Positions 6,675 to 14,495 are shown, numbered from the stretch's first letter. The stretch: DNA of 32,258 nucleotides from Candidatus Omnitrophota bacterium (GCA_014729775.1 WJJJ01000009.1:1-32258); one strand, 5' to 3'. Notes: a model not told the origin generated them from the sequence alone. Numbers and translations are program-made.

Positions 6675-6706
6675 GATGGGTGATCCCGGATCCGGGATCA
6701 CCCATC
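6675..6706. repeat. 32-bp perfect palindrome between amtB and glnK2
   Basis: Each half is GATGGGTGATCCCGGA; the second half is its exact complement. As RNA it forms a very stable hairpin of up to 16 bp. There is no T-run after it, so it is not a standard terminator; it may block 3' decay of the amtB part of the transcript or set relative amounts of Amt and PII. A dyad operator is the alternative. Confidence 0.85.
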
Positions 6707-6726
6707 AGCAAGAATGAGGAGGAAAG

Positions 6727-7068
6727 ATGAAACTGATAGTAGCAATGATCCAGCCGCATAAACTGCCGGACGTGAAAAAAGCGCTGTTTGAGGCCGAGGT
6801 GCATAAGATGACGGTGACCAACGCGGTGGGGTGTGGTCAGCAGAAGGGATACACCGAAACCTACCGGGGCGTGATTACCGAGGTGAATCTGTTGAAGAAG
6901 GTTCGGCTGGAGATCGGCGTGAACGAAGAGTTCGTGGAGCCGACGGTAAAGGCGATCATCAAGGGCGCCCGGACCGGGGGGATCGGAGACGGGAAGATAT
7001 TTGTGCTTGATCTGCCCGAGTGTATCCGGATCCGTACCGGGGAGAGAGGGAATGAGGCGATTGGATAG
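6727..7068 (+). CDS. glnK: PII signal protein, full-length T-loop, no Tyr51
   Basis: 113 residues, full PII length. T-loop 37-57 reads [21 protein letters not shown]: Tyr46, Arg47 and Gly48 of the family are present, but position 51, the tyrosine uridylylated by GlnD in enteric bacteria, is threonine. The B-loop ([13 protein letters not shown], 81-93) and C-terminal [10 protein letters not shown] (99-108) are normal, so ATP/2-oxoglutarate binding should be intact. The sequence ([19 protein letters not shown]) is close to the amt-linked GlnK group that includes archaeal and anaerobe members. ATG with GAGGAGG upstream. Last gene of the amt operon; a repeat array follows. Confidence 0.93.
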   Translation: MKLIVAMIQPHKLPDVKKALFEAEVHKMTVTNAVGCGQQKGYTETYRGVITEVNLLKKVRLEIGVNEEFVEPTVKAIIKGARTGGIGDGKIFVLDLPECIRIRTGERGNEAIG

Positions 7069-7084
7069 CGCGTGCGATTCCGGA

Positions 7085-7200
7085 TAGGCGATGCTTGATT
7101 TCCGCTCTTCGATCCTTGATGCTGGAGAGAAGGAGGCAGATAAGAAGTAAGGGGTAAGAGATAAGAAGTAAGTAGTAAGGAGTAAGAGGTAAGAGGGGGG
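7085..7200 (+). repeat. Heptanucleotide repeat array 2 (RRNTAAG type)
   Basis: TAAG begins at 7141, 7148, 7155, 7162, 7169, 7176, 7183 and 7190: eight times with an exact period of 7. The frame extends to the left as GATGCTT, GATCCTT, GATGCTG and GGAGAGA, and ends on the right in a G-rich run and CTGATATGCCGAT. It separates glnK2 from the glnA2 promoter-like motif. Confidence 0.9.
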
Positions 7201-7268
7201 AAAGGGAGCGGGGGCTGATATGCCGATTTTTCGGTACGCGCGGAGGCGGCCGGAAGGGAAAAGTGCAA

Positions 7269-7305
7269 AAACAGGGTTACCGGAATGAAGGCGAATTTAC
7301 TTGTA
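7269..7305 (+). promoter_or_regulatory. Nitrogen-island promoter-like motif, copy 2
   Basis: AAACAGGGTTACC (7269-7281), 14 bases, TTTACTTGTA (7296-7305). It matches copy 1 at 3958-3994 base for base in both blocks. It lies 140 bases upstream of glnA2, with the leader terminator between. Confidence 0.6.
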
Positions 7306-7325
7306 GATATAAGGCGGGGATTTTA

Positions 7326-7373
7326 CGCACAGAGACGTGCGCGATTACGCAGGAGGAGACAAGGGCGTTCTTC
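7326..7373 (+). promoter_or_regulatory. ANTAR-type dual-hairpin antiterminator element in the glnA2 leader
   Basis: Hairpin 1: CGCAC (7326-7330), hexaloop AGAGAC, GTGCG (7337-7341). Hairpin 2: GAGGAGAC (7353-7360), hexaloop AAGGGC, GTTCTTC (7367-7373), 7 bp with one bulged A and two G.U pairs. Both loops have A at position 1 and G at position 4, and the linker is 11 bases. The 3' half of hairpin 2 is part of the terminator's 5' arm, so the two are mutually exclusive. This is the architecture established for ANTAR-protein targets. Confidence 0.7.
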
Positions 7374-7393
7374 ATTTGAGGAACGCTCTTTTT
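7363..7393 (+). terminator. Intrinsic terminator in the glnA2 leader
   Basis: GGGCGTTCTTC (7363-7373), loop ATTT, GAGGAACGCTC (7378-7388), then TTTTT: an 11-bp stem with two G.U pairs, 52 bases before the glnA2 ATG. Being inside the leader of a gene with its own upstream promoter-like motif, it acts as an attenuator rather than the end of an operon. Confidence 0.8.
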
Positions 7394-7444
7394 CTTTATG
7401 TGAGTGGTTGTTAAAAACGGGATAGGTGAAGACAAGGAGGAAGT

Positions 7445-8776
7445 ATGGCAGAAAAAACAAAGGCAGACGTACTTAAATTAGTCAAACAGCATGATGTGAA
7501 GTTTATCCGGCTTTGGTTTACCGATCTTCTGGGGCAGGTGAAGAGTTTCGCGATTACCGCCGGAGAGCTGGAAGGTGCGATGGAGAACGGGATGGGATTT
7601 GACGGTTCGTCGATCACCGGTTATCAGGATATCGAGGAATCTGACATGATCGCGATGCCTGATCCCAGTACGTTCGTTCTGCTCCCCTGGAGGCCGAAAG
7701 AAAAAGCGGTGGCCCGGATGATCTGTGACGTGTTGACCCCGGATCGAAAACCGTATGAAGGAGATCCCCGCTACGTGCTGAAACGGGCGCTGGAACGGGC
7801 AAAGAAAATGGGGTTTGATCACTATTATGTCGGTCCTGAACTGGAATTCTTTTATTTCAAGTCCGACACCGGTACCGATATACTGGATAAGGGGGGATAT
7901 TTCGATCTTACTACGCTGGATATGGCCAGTGATTTGCGCCGCGAGACCGTACTCACGCTGGAGAAAATGGGGATCGACGTCGAATATTCGCATCATGAAG
8001 TCGCCCCGTCTCAGCACGAAGTCGACATGCGGTACAAGGACGCCCTTCAGATGGCCGACGCGGTGATTACCTATCGAATCGTGGTGAAGGAGATCGCGAC
8101 CAAGTTCGGAGTATACGCGACCTTTATGCCCAAACCGATCTTCGGCGAGAACGGATCCGGGATGCATACGCACCAGTCGCTTTTTTCGGGAGAGAAAAAC
8201 GCGTTCTTTGACGCCAAGAGCGATGATCATCTTTCCGAAGTCGGACACAGCTACATTGCCGGTTTGCTCAAGCACGCCAAGGAGATCTGTTCCATTTTTG
8301 CGCAGACGACGAATTCGTACAAACGGCTGGTTCCGGGGTACGAGGCGCCGGTGTATATCGCCTGGAGCCGGCGGAACAGGAGCGCGTTGGTGCGGGTGCC
8401 GCTGTATCATCCCGGCCAGGAAAAAGCGACACGGTGTGAGTTCCGGGCCTGCGATCCGGCCTGTAACCCGTATTTGACCTTCGCGGCCATGCTGCACGCC
8501 GGTCTGGACGGGATCGAGAAAAAATACCAAGTGCCGGCGGCAATGGAAAAGAATCTCTACCATTTGAGTGCCGCCGAACGCAGAGCGCAAGGGGTAGAGA
8601 CCCTTCCCGACAGTCTGGGAGGAGCTGTTGCCGAGACCAGCCAAAGCGAGTTGGTCAAACGGGTGCTCGGCGAACATATCTTTCCCCGGTTCGTCGAACT
8701 GAAACAGAAAGAATGGGACGAATACCGTATTCAGGTACCCCAGTACGAATTGGACAATTACCTGGCGGTGCTGTGA
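7445..8776 (+). CDS. glnA: Glutamine synthetase type I-alpha, second copy
   Basis: 443 residues, same length and motif order as the first copy: DGSSITGY (53-60), GPELEFF, HHEVAPSQHE, MPKPIFGENGSGMHTHQSL, NSYKRLVPGYEAPVYIAW and CEFRACDPACNPYLTF. All catalytic blocks are intact, so it should be active. It differs where feedback control is set in Bacillus: the segment after DGSSI reads TGYQDIEESD, with Asp62 where copy 1 has Arg63 (KGFARIDESD). GCEFR-type changes (RSPDP to RACDP) lie at the active-site rim. Expression is through an attenuated leader. Its TGA is directly followed by the ATG of the amidotransferase gene, so the two are translationally coupled. ATG with AAGGAGG. Confidence 0.95.
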   Translation: MAEKTKADVLKLVKQHDVKFIRLWFTDLLGQVKSFAITAGELEGAMENGMGFDGSSITGYQDIEESDMIAMPDPSTFVLLPWRPKEKAVARMICDVLTPDRKPYEGDPRYVLKRALERAKKMGFDHYYVGPELEFFYFKSDTGTDILDKGGYFDLTTLDMASDLRRETVLTLEKMGIDVEYSHHEVAPSQHEVDMRYKDALQMADAVITYRIVVKEIATKFGVYATFMPKPIFGENGSGMHTHQSLFSGEKNAFFDAKSDDHLSEVGHSYIAGLLKHAKEICSIFAQTTNSYKRLVPGYEAPVYIAWSRRNRSALVRVPLYHPGQEKATRCEFRACDPACNPYLTFAAMLHAGLDGIEKKYQVPAAMEKNLYHLSAAERRAQGVETLPDSLGGAVAETSQSELVKRVLGEHIFPRFVELKQKEWDEYRIQVPQYELDNYLAVL

Positions 8777-9496
8777 ATGATTGTGATCGTTCAGCATATC
8801 TCATTGGAAGGTGCCGGAACATTCGAGGCCATATTACGCAGTTCCGGATGGGAAACGTACACGATTGATTTGAGTTCGCACGGTGCATCCGTTCTTGCGG
8901 ATGCACCGGCGTTCCGTCAGGATTTTTCTCCGGACGCCGTGGTGGTGCTGGGCGGACCAATGAGCGTGTATGACCAGCAGGAATATCCTTTCCTGCGGAC
9001 GGAAGAAGAATTCCTGATCCGTATGTTCCGGGAGCGGGTGCCGGTACTGGGAATCTGCCTGGGCGCGCAGCTGCTGGCAAAGGCCTGCGGGGCCGCTGTC
9101 AAAAAAGCCCCGGTCAAAGAAACCGGCTGGAGTTCCGTGCGCCTTACCGAGGCAGGAAAAAGAGATCCGATGTTTTCCGGTCTGCGTGACCGGTTGAAGG
9201 TGTTTCAACTCCATGAAGATACGTTTGATCTGCCGCCGGAGGCGGTCTTGCTGGCGACAGGCGAGCAGTGCGCACATCAGGCGGCGCGGTTCGGTCCCTG
9301 TGCCTGGGGTGTGCAGTTTCATCCGGAGATGAACCTTCGCATGTTGAAAGAGTGGATCGAATATTACGGGCTGGAAAAGGGAGAAGCCATACTGACGGAC
9401 TATTTTAATGCACAGGATGTCTATCTGGGCCAGGCACGTCAGTTATGCGCGAATTTTACCGGGATCATCAAATCCCGCAGGCCAATGACCGTGTAA
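8777..9496 (+). CDS. Class I glutamine amidotransferase, stand-alone
   Basis: 239 residues of a triad (class I) GATase of the GMP-synthase-like type: VVVLGGPMSVYD (55-66), nucleophile Cys94 in GICLGAQLLA, and His182/Glu184 in QFHPEM. It hydrolyses glutamine to release ammonia, usually for an attached or partner synthetase, but no synthetase domain is fused and none is next door. Proteins of this group include gamma-glutamyl hydrolases acting on small gamma-glutamyl compounds. The stop-to-start junction with glnA2 (TGA then ATG) says it is made with glutamine synthetase. It could recycle glutamine or gamma-glutamyl amines; the substrate cannot be told from sequence. Confidence 0.85.
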   Translation: MIVIVQHISLEGAGTFEAILRSSGWETYTIDLSSHGASVLADAPAFRQDFSPDAVVVLGGPMSVYDQQEYPFLRTEEEFLIRMFRERVPVLGICLGAQLLAKACGAAVKKAPVKETGWSSVRLTEAGKRDPMFSGLRDRLKVFQLHEDTFDLPPEAVLLATGEQCAHQAARFGPCAWGVQFHPEMNLRMLKEWIEYYGLEKGEAILTDYFNAQDVYLGQARQLCANFTGIIKSRRPMTV

Positions 9497-9509
9497 CTTT
9501 TTTTCAACC

Positions 9510-9534
9510 GTGATGCCCGGATTTTGGGCAGCAC
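9510..9534 (+). other. Hairpin upstream of the NtrC-like gene
   Basis: GTGATGCCC (9510-9518) pairs with GGGCAGCAC (9526-9534), one A.G mismatch and a 7-base loop. There is no T-run after it. A small inverted repeat GCACA-GGTAG-TGTGC follows at 9537-9551, immediately before the GAGGGG of the next gene. Possible operator or processing hairpin; function unknown. Confidence 0.45.
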
Positions 9535-9564
9535 GGGCACAGGTAGTGTGCAAAGAGGGGAACG

Positions 9565-9945
9565 ATGATTACCATATTAGTACTTGAAGATGAGAGCAAA
9601 GTCTATAAAATACTTTCCGAAGTGCTGGAGGATCAAGGGTACCAGCTTTCCAACGATCCCCAGGCGGCGGATCTGATCAAGGTGGTCAAACGGGGGCAAC
9701 AGCCCGGTTCGGTTCCTTTTTGGCCCAAAAACTTCCTTGATTTTCAGGACGTACTGCTCCATCAAAGTAACGGCAATCTCTATAAGGCATTGCTGGAAAA
9801 ACTGGAAAAACCGCTCATCGAAGCGGCATTGAACCGGACGGAAGGCAACCAGCTCAAAGCCGCAAAACTGCTGGGCTTGAACCGGAATACGCTGTACTCG
9901 AAAATGAAACGGCTCCATATTCACGCGGAAAAATGGAAAAAATAA
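9565..9945 (+). CDS. Miniature NtrC-like regulator: receiver fragment plus Fis HTH, no AAA+ domain
   Basis: 126 residues. Residues 1-30 (MITILVLEDESKVYKILSEV...) match the first beta-strand and helix of a response-regulator receiver, with the acidic LEDE. The rest of the receiver, including the phospho-accepting Asp and the conserved Lys, is missing, as is the whole sigma-54-activating AAA+ domain. Residues 58-118 match the C-terminal linker and Fis-type helix-turn-helix of NtrC: DFQDVLLHQSNGNLYKALLEKLEKPLIEAAL, then GNQLKAAKLLGLNRNTLYSKMK. It could bind NtrC-type sites and compete with, or replace, a full NtrC, but it cannot activate sigma-54 polymerase alone. ATG with AGAGGGG. It overlaps gltB by 13 bases, so it is co-expressed with GOGAT. 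Confidence 0.8.
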   Translation: MITILVLEDESKVYKILSEVLEDQGYQLSNDPQAADLIKVVKRGQQPGSVPFWPKNFLDFQDVLLHQSNGNLYKALLEKLEKPLIEAALNRTEGNQLKAAKLLGLNRNTLYSKMKRLHIHAEKWKK

Positions 9946-12900
9946 CGCGGTATCACTCAGCTTTTCCCCCTGCGCAGGGATTATATGATTCCCGCTGTGA
10001 AAAAGACGCCTGCGGCGTCGGTTTTGTCTGTGACGTAAAGGGGCGCAAATCGTCGTCGATCGTGCAGGACGGTCTGAACGTGCTTTTGCGGCTCGCGCAC
10101 CGGGGAGCGGTAGGATCCGATCCGGATACGGGAGACGGCGCGGGGATCCTGATACAGATTCCCGATGAATTTTTGCGCCACGCGGCCGAAGGAGAAGGCT
10201 TTTCCCTTCCCAAAAAAGGACGATACGGTACCGGTCTGATCTTTTTTCCCGTCGTCGCCGAAGAGCGCCAATTCTGCAAGCGGGTCGTCCGGAAGGTAGT
10301 CGAGGAGGAGGGACAGCGTCTTCTGGGATGGCGTGCCGTCCCGGTTGATAATTCCAAGATCGGCGAAGGCGCGCGGGAAACCGAGCCGGTATTTGAGCAG
10401 GTATTTATCGAAGCCGCAAAGGAGATGACCGACCAGACGCAGTTTGAACGAATCCTGTATGTGATCCGCAAACGGGTGGAAAATATCGTACGGTCTCAAA
10501 AATTACGGCAACGGGATTTTTTTTATATTACCAATATCTCCAGCTATACGCTCGCGTATAAAGGGCTCTTGATGCCGCATCAGGTGCGGGCGTTTTTCCT
10601 TGACTTGCAGGATTCTTCTTTGACGAGCGCCATTGCCCTGGTGCATTCACGTTACAGCACCAATACGTTCCCCACCTGGGATCTCGCTCAACCGTTTCGC
10701 TACTTAGCGCATAACGGAGAGATTAATACCCTGCAGGGTAATCTGAACTGGATGCGGGCCCGGGAGGGTCTTTTGCAAAGCAGTGTATTCGGAGAAAAGA
10801 TCGATGCGCTGAAACCGGTGCTACTGCCCGGCGTGAGTGATTCGGCGACGATCGACAGCGCGTTTGAGTTACTGGTGCGCGGCGGCCGCTCGCTGGCGCA
10901 CGCGATGATGATGCTGATCCCCGGCGCATGGGAGCACAACGCACTGCTCGATCAGAAACTGCGCGAGTTTTACCGGTACCACGCCTGTTTCATGGAACCC
11001 TGGGACGGGCCTGCGGCTATCGCGTTCACCGACGGAAGGAGTATCGGCGCGGTGCTGGACCGTAACGGCTTGCGGCCGGCCCGGTACCTGGTGACCACTC
11101 ACGATACCGTGGTGATGGCTTCGGAAGTAGGCGTACTGGATATCCCGTCCGAACAGATCCGGAGTTCGGGAAGACTGGAGCCGGGAAAGATGTTTTATAT
11201 CGATACCGAAGCCGGCCGGATCGTAAGCGACCGGGAAATTAAAGAAACCGTCGCCGCGGCGAAACCGTACGGCGCGTGGCTCAAAGAGCATTTGTGTGAG
11301 CTGGACCGCCGGCCGGAGGGGAGGGAAAAGAAAGAAGAGGAGAAGGTTCCTCGTTTCCAGAGGATGCAGATGTTCGGCTATACCCGGGAAGATTTACACG
11401 CGATCCTGGCGCCTATGGCCCGCAAGGGCGTCGAACCGACCGGGTCGATGGGCAATGACGCTCCGCTGGCCGTGCTCTCGGAGCATGATCAGCTTTTGTA
11501 TAATTATTTCAAACAGCTCTTCGCGCAGGTGACCAATCCGGCGATTGATCCCATTCGGGAGGAATGCGTGATGAGTATGATCAGTTTCGTGGGCCGTCAG
11601 GAAAACATCCTGGGAGAGACTCCACGGCATTGCCACAAGCTGATGGTAAAGGAACCGATCCTTACCAACGAAGATTTCCAAAAACTATACCGGCTGGATA
11701 ACGAAGGATTTCATACAAGAACGATCGCGGCCGTGATGGAACAGGACACACAAGAGGGGATTACTGATGCGATCGACCGTATCTGTGCAGAGGCCGAAGA
11801 AGCGGTTGCGCAGGGAGATACCCTGCTAGTGATAAGCGACCGCTCCGCAAATGCCGAACGGGTGCCGTTGCCGATGCTGCTTGCGACCGGGGCGGTGCAT
11901 CATCATCTTATCCGGCAGGCCAAGCGCACGCAGATCGGGATCATCGTGGAAAGCGGAGAACCGCGTGAAGTACATCATTTCGCGCTGTTGTTCGGCTACG
12001 GAGCCGATTGTATCAATCCCTATATGGCGTATGAAATTCTGGAAATGCTTGCCGCAGACCGGTCTCTGGAGCCGGCGGCGGCAGAGGCGATCGCCAATTA
12101 CCGAAAGGCATCGGTGAAGGGTATCCTGAAGATCCTTTCGAAAATGGGTATTTCGACGCTGAACAGTTACCGCGGCGCTCAGATCTTCGAAGCGCTGGGG
12201 ATTCACCGGGAAGTGATCGACCGCTGTTTTGAGGGAACGGCATCCCGCATCGGCGGTGTTCGCTTCAGCGAGATCGAACAGGAGGCGCGAACGCGTCACC
12301 GCCGGGCCTTCGCCCGGCGGAACCGGGAGGGGATCCTTGCCACAGGGGGCGTGTACCAGTGGAAACGGGACGGGGAATTTCACTTATGGAATCCGGAAAG
12401 CATCGCCGCGCTTCAGGACGCGGCCCGGCAGAACGATTACGAACGTTACCTTGAGTTTTCACGGTTGATCAACGACCAGTCCGCTCAACCTGCGACGTTG
12501 CGCGGCCTGTTGAAATTCGGACCGTGTCGGAGCATACCGCTGGAAGAAGTGGAATCGGAGGAGCGTATTTTTACCCGGTTTGCCACGGGCGCGATGAGCT
12601 ACGGCTCCATTTCCCGGGGCGCGCACGAGACGCTGGCCGTGGCGATGAACCGGATCGGCGGCAAGTCCAATACCGGCGAAGGAGGGGAAGATCCGGCCCG
12701 GTTTACGCCTCTGCCCAGCGGTGATTCCAAACGAAGCGCGATCAAACAGGTGGCGTCGGGAAGGTTCGGGGTGAGTACCAATTACCTTACCAATGCCGAC
12801 GAGATCCAGATCAAGATCGCCCAGGGAGCCAAGCCCGGCGAGGGAGGTCAGCTGCCCGGACACAAAGTGAGCGTGACAATCGCCCGTACCAGGTACACCA

Positions 12901-14477
12901 CTCCCGGGGTCACGTTGATCTCACCGCCGCCGCATCATGATATTTATTCGATCGAGGACCTTGCGCAATTGATCTTTGATTTGAAAAATACCAATCCCCG
13001 TGCCCGCATCAGCGTGAAGCTGGTATCGGAGATCGGAGTGGGAACGATTGCCGCGGGAGTGGCCAAAGGGCACGCCGATATGATCCTTATTTCCGGAGGT
13101 GACGGCGGTACCGGGGCTTCTCCCAAGAGTTCGATCCGGCACGCGGGGCTTCCCTGGGAATTAGGCCTTGCCGAGACACATCAGACCCTGGTGCTCAACG
13201 ACCTGCGTTCCCGGGTCCGGCTGCAGACCGACGGACAGATGCGTACCGGCAGGGATGTCGCGATCGCGGCGATCCTCGGAGCAGAAGAGTACGGGTTTTG
13301 TACCGCCGCGCTGATCGTCATGGGCTGCGTGATGCTGCGTCACTGTCATCTGAATAACTGCGCGGTCGGCGTCGCCACGCAGGACGATATTCTGGAAGGA
13401 CGGTTCCGCGGCCGCGCCGAACACGTGGTGAACTATTTTCGGTTCGTTGCCCGGGAATTACGGGAGATCATGGCCGGGCTGGGGGTGCGAACGGTGGACG
13501 AGTTGATCGGGCGAACCGACTTGCTCGAGGTCAATGCCGGGATTGTCCCGTCCAAGGCCGCGCATATCGATTATTCCAGGATTCTTTATAAACCCGAAGT
13601 GCCTCCCCAGATCGGGACGTATTGTACTATCCGGCAGAACCATCAAATTGCGCACGTGCTGGACCGTAAATTGATTGAACTGGCTCATCCTGCGCTTGCG
13701 CACAGTAAACCGGTACAGGAGACAGTGGTTATCGAAAATACGGATCGTACGACCGGCGCGATGCTGAGCGGAGAGATTTGCCGGCTGTACGGAGAAGGAG
13801 GCCTGCCGGAGGATACGGTGCGTTTTTCTTTTCACGGCGTTGCCGGCCAGAGTTTCGGCGCCTGGCTCGCGCACGGCGTGACCTTCGAACTCCGGGGGCT
13901 GGCCAATGATTATGTGGGCAAAGGGATTTCCGGCGGGAGAATAATCGTCCGTCCGGGGGAAAAGGCCGGGTATTGTCCCGGAGAGAACGTGATTATCGGC
14001 AACACGACCTTTTACGGGGCGATACGGGGGGAAGCGTATATCCGTGGATTAGCCGGTGAACGGTTCTGCATCCGGAACTCCGGCCTCCAGGCCGTGGTGG
14101 AGGGGGTAGGTGATCACGGGTGCGAATATATGACCGGCGGGAAAGTGGTGATCCTCGGCCCTACCGGAAGAAATTTTGCCGCGGGCATGAGCGGCGGGAT
14201 CGCCTACGTGTACGATCCTCACGACGAGTTCCCGTCGCGGTGCAACATGCACATGGTGGAGCTTGAGCCGCTGACCGAAGATGACGGGAGAATCGTGGCG
14301 CTCCTGATAAAGAATCACCTGCACTATACCGGGAGCACGATCGCCTCCCGTATTCTCGATGATATGAAAAAGGAATCATCTCATTTCGTGAAGGTGATGC
14401 CGGTAGAGTATAAGCGTATTCTGGAAGCAAAAAAAGTGGAACAGCAACTCGACGTCGCCGAACCGGCCGACGGATAA
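9933..14477 (+). CDS. gltB: Glutamate synthase (GOGAT), large subunit
   Basis: 1514 residues, normal length. It transfers the amide of glutamine to 2-oxoglutarate. Domains: class II glutaminase, with Cys27 in DACGVGF as the nucleophile after removal of a 26-residue propeptide (to about 430); central linker; FMN/2-oxoglutarate domain (about 830-1200: ATGAMSYGSISRGAHETLA, GKSNTGEGGED, ISGGDGGTGASP); 3Fe-4S cysteines in CVMLRHCHLNNCAVG (about 1132-1145); C-terminal GXGXG beta-helix (about 1240-1480: GGRIIVRPGEKAG, ENVIIGNTTFYGA). All key residues look intact. Start overlaps the stop of the mini-NtrC gene and has only a weak ribosome site, pointing to coupled translation. gltD follows 18 bases later. 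Confidence 0.97.
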   Translation: MEKITRYHSAFPPAQGLYDSRCEKDACGVGFVCDVKGRKSSSIVQDGLNVLLRLAHRGAVGSDPDTGDGAGILIQIPDEFLRHAAEGEGFSLPKKGRYGTGLIFFPVVAEERQFCKRVVRKVVEEEGQRLLGWRAVPVDNSKIGEGARETEPVFEQVFIEAAKEMTDQTQFERILYVIRKRVENIVRSQKLRQRDFFYITNISSYTLAYKGLLMPHQVRAFFLDLQDSSLTSAIALVHSRYSTNTFPTWDLAQPFRYLAHNGEINTLQGNLNWMRAREGLLQSSVFGEKIDALKPVLLPGVSDSATIDSAFELLVRGGRSLAHAMMMLIPGAWEHNALLDQKLREFYRYHACFMEPWDGPAAIAFTDGRSIGAVLDRNGLRPARYLVTTHDTVVMASEVGVLDIPSEQIRSSGRLEPGKMFYIDTEAGRIVSDREIKETVAAAKPYGAWLKEHLCELDRRPEGREKKEEEKVPRFQRMQMFGYTREDLHAILAPMARKGVEPTGSMGNDAPLAVLSEHDQLLYNYFKQLFAQVTNPAIDPIREECVMSMISFVGRQENILGETPRHCHKLMVKEPILTNEDFQKLYRLDNEGFHTRTIAAVMEQDTQEGITDAIDRICAEAEEAVAQGDTLLVISDRSANAERVPLPMLLATGAVHHHLIRQAKRTQIGIIVESGEPREVHHFALLFGYGADCINPYMAYEILEMLAADRSLEPAAAEAIANYRKASVKGILKILSKMGISTLNSYRGAQIFEALGIHREVIDRCFEGTASRIGGVRFSEIEQEARTRHRRAFARRNREGILATGGVYQWKRDGEFHLWNPESIAALQDAARQNDYERYLEFSRLINDQSAQPATLRGLLKFGPCRSIPLEEVESEERIFTRFATGAMSYGSISRGAHETLAVAMNRIGGKSNTGEGGEDPARFTPLPSGDSKRSAIKQVASGRFGVSTNYLTNADEIQIKIAQGAKPGEGGQLPGHKVSVTIARTRYTTPGVTLISPPPHHDIYSIEDLAQLIFDLKNTNPRARISVKLVSEIGVGTIAAGVAKGHADMILISGGDGGTGASPKSSIRHAGLPWELGLAETHQTLVLNDLRSRVRLQTDGQMRTGRDVAIAAILGAEEYGFCTAALIVMGCVMLRHCHLNNCAVGVATQDDILEGRFRGRAEHVVNYFRFVARELREIMAGLGVRTVDELIGRTDLLEVNAGIVPSKAAHIDYSRILYKPEVPPQIGTYCTIRQNHQIAHVLDRKLIELAHPALAHSKPVQETVVIENTDRTTGAMLSGEICRLYGEGGLPEDTVRFSFHGVAGQSFGAWLAHGVTFELRGLANDYVGKGISGGRIIVRPGEKAGYCPGENVIIGNTTFYGAIRGEAYIRGLAGERFCIRNSGLQAVVEGVGDHGCEYMTGGKVVILGPTGRNFAAGMSGGIAYVYDPHDEFPSRCNMHMVELEPLTEDDGRIVALLIKNHLHYTGSTIASRILDDMKKESSHFVKVMPVEYKRILEAKKVEQQLDVAEPADG

Positions 14478-14495
14478 AGAAGAAGCGGGAAGAAA

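Noticed and set aside
7085-7200. CRISPR array
   Set aside because: The period is 7 bases with no spacers and no cas genes in the window; it is a simple short tandem repeat.
7445-8776. Adenylylation control of the glutamine synthetases through the Tyr in NLYHLS
   Set aside because: A Tyr occurs at this place in many alpha-type enzymes too; both proteins lack the insert of the adenylylated beta class and the PII proteins lack Tyr51, so the cascade is unlikely.
9526-9564. Sigma-54 promoter ahead of the mini-NtrC/gltB operon (GGGCACAGGTAGTGTGC)
   Set aside because: The GG and GC elements are separated by 12 bases; sigma-54 needs 10. The match is better explained by the small inverted repeat GCACA-GGTAG-TGTGC.
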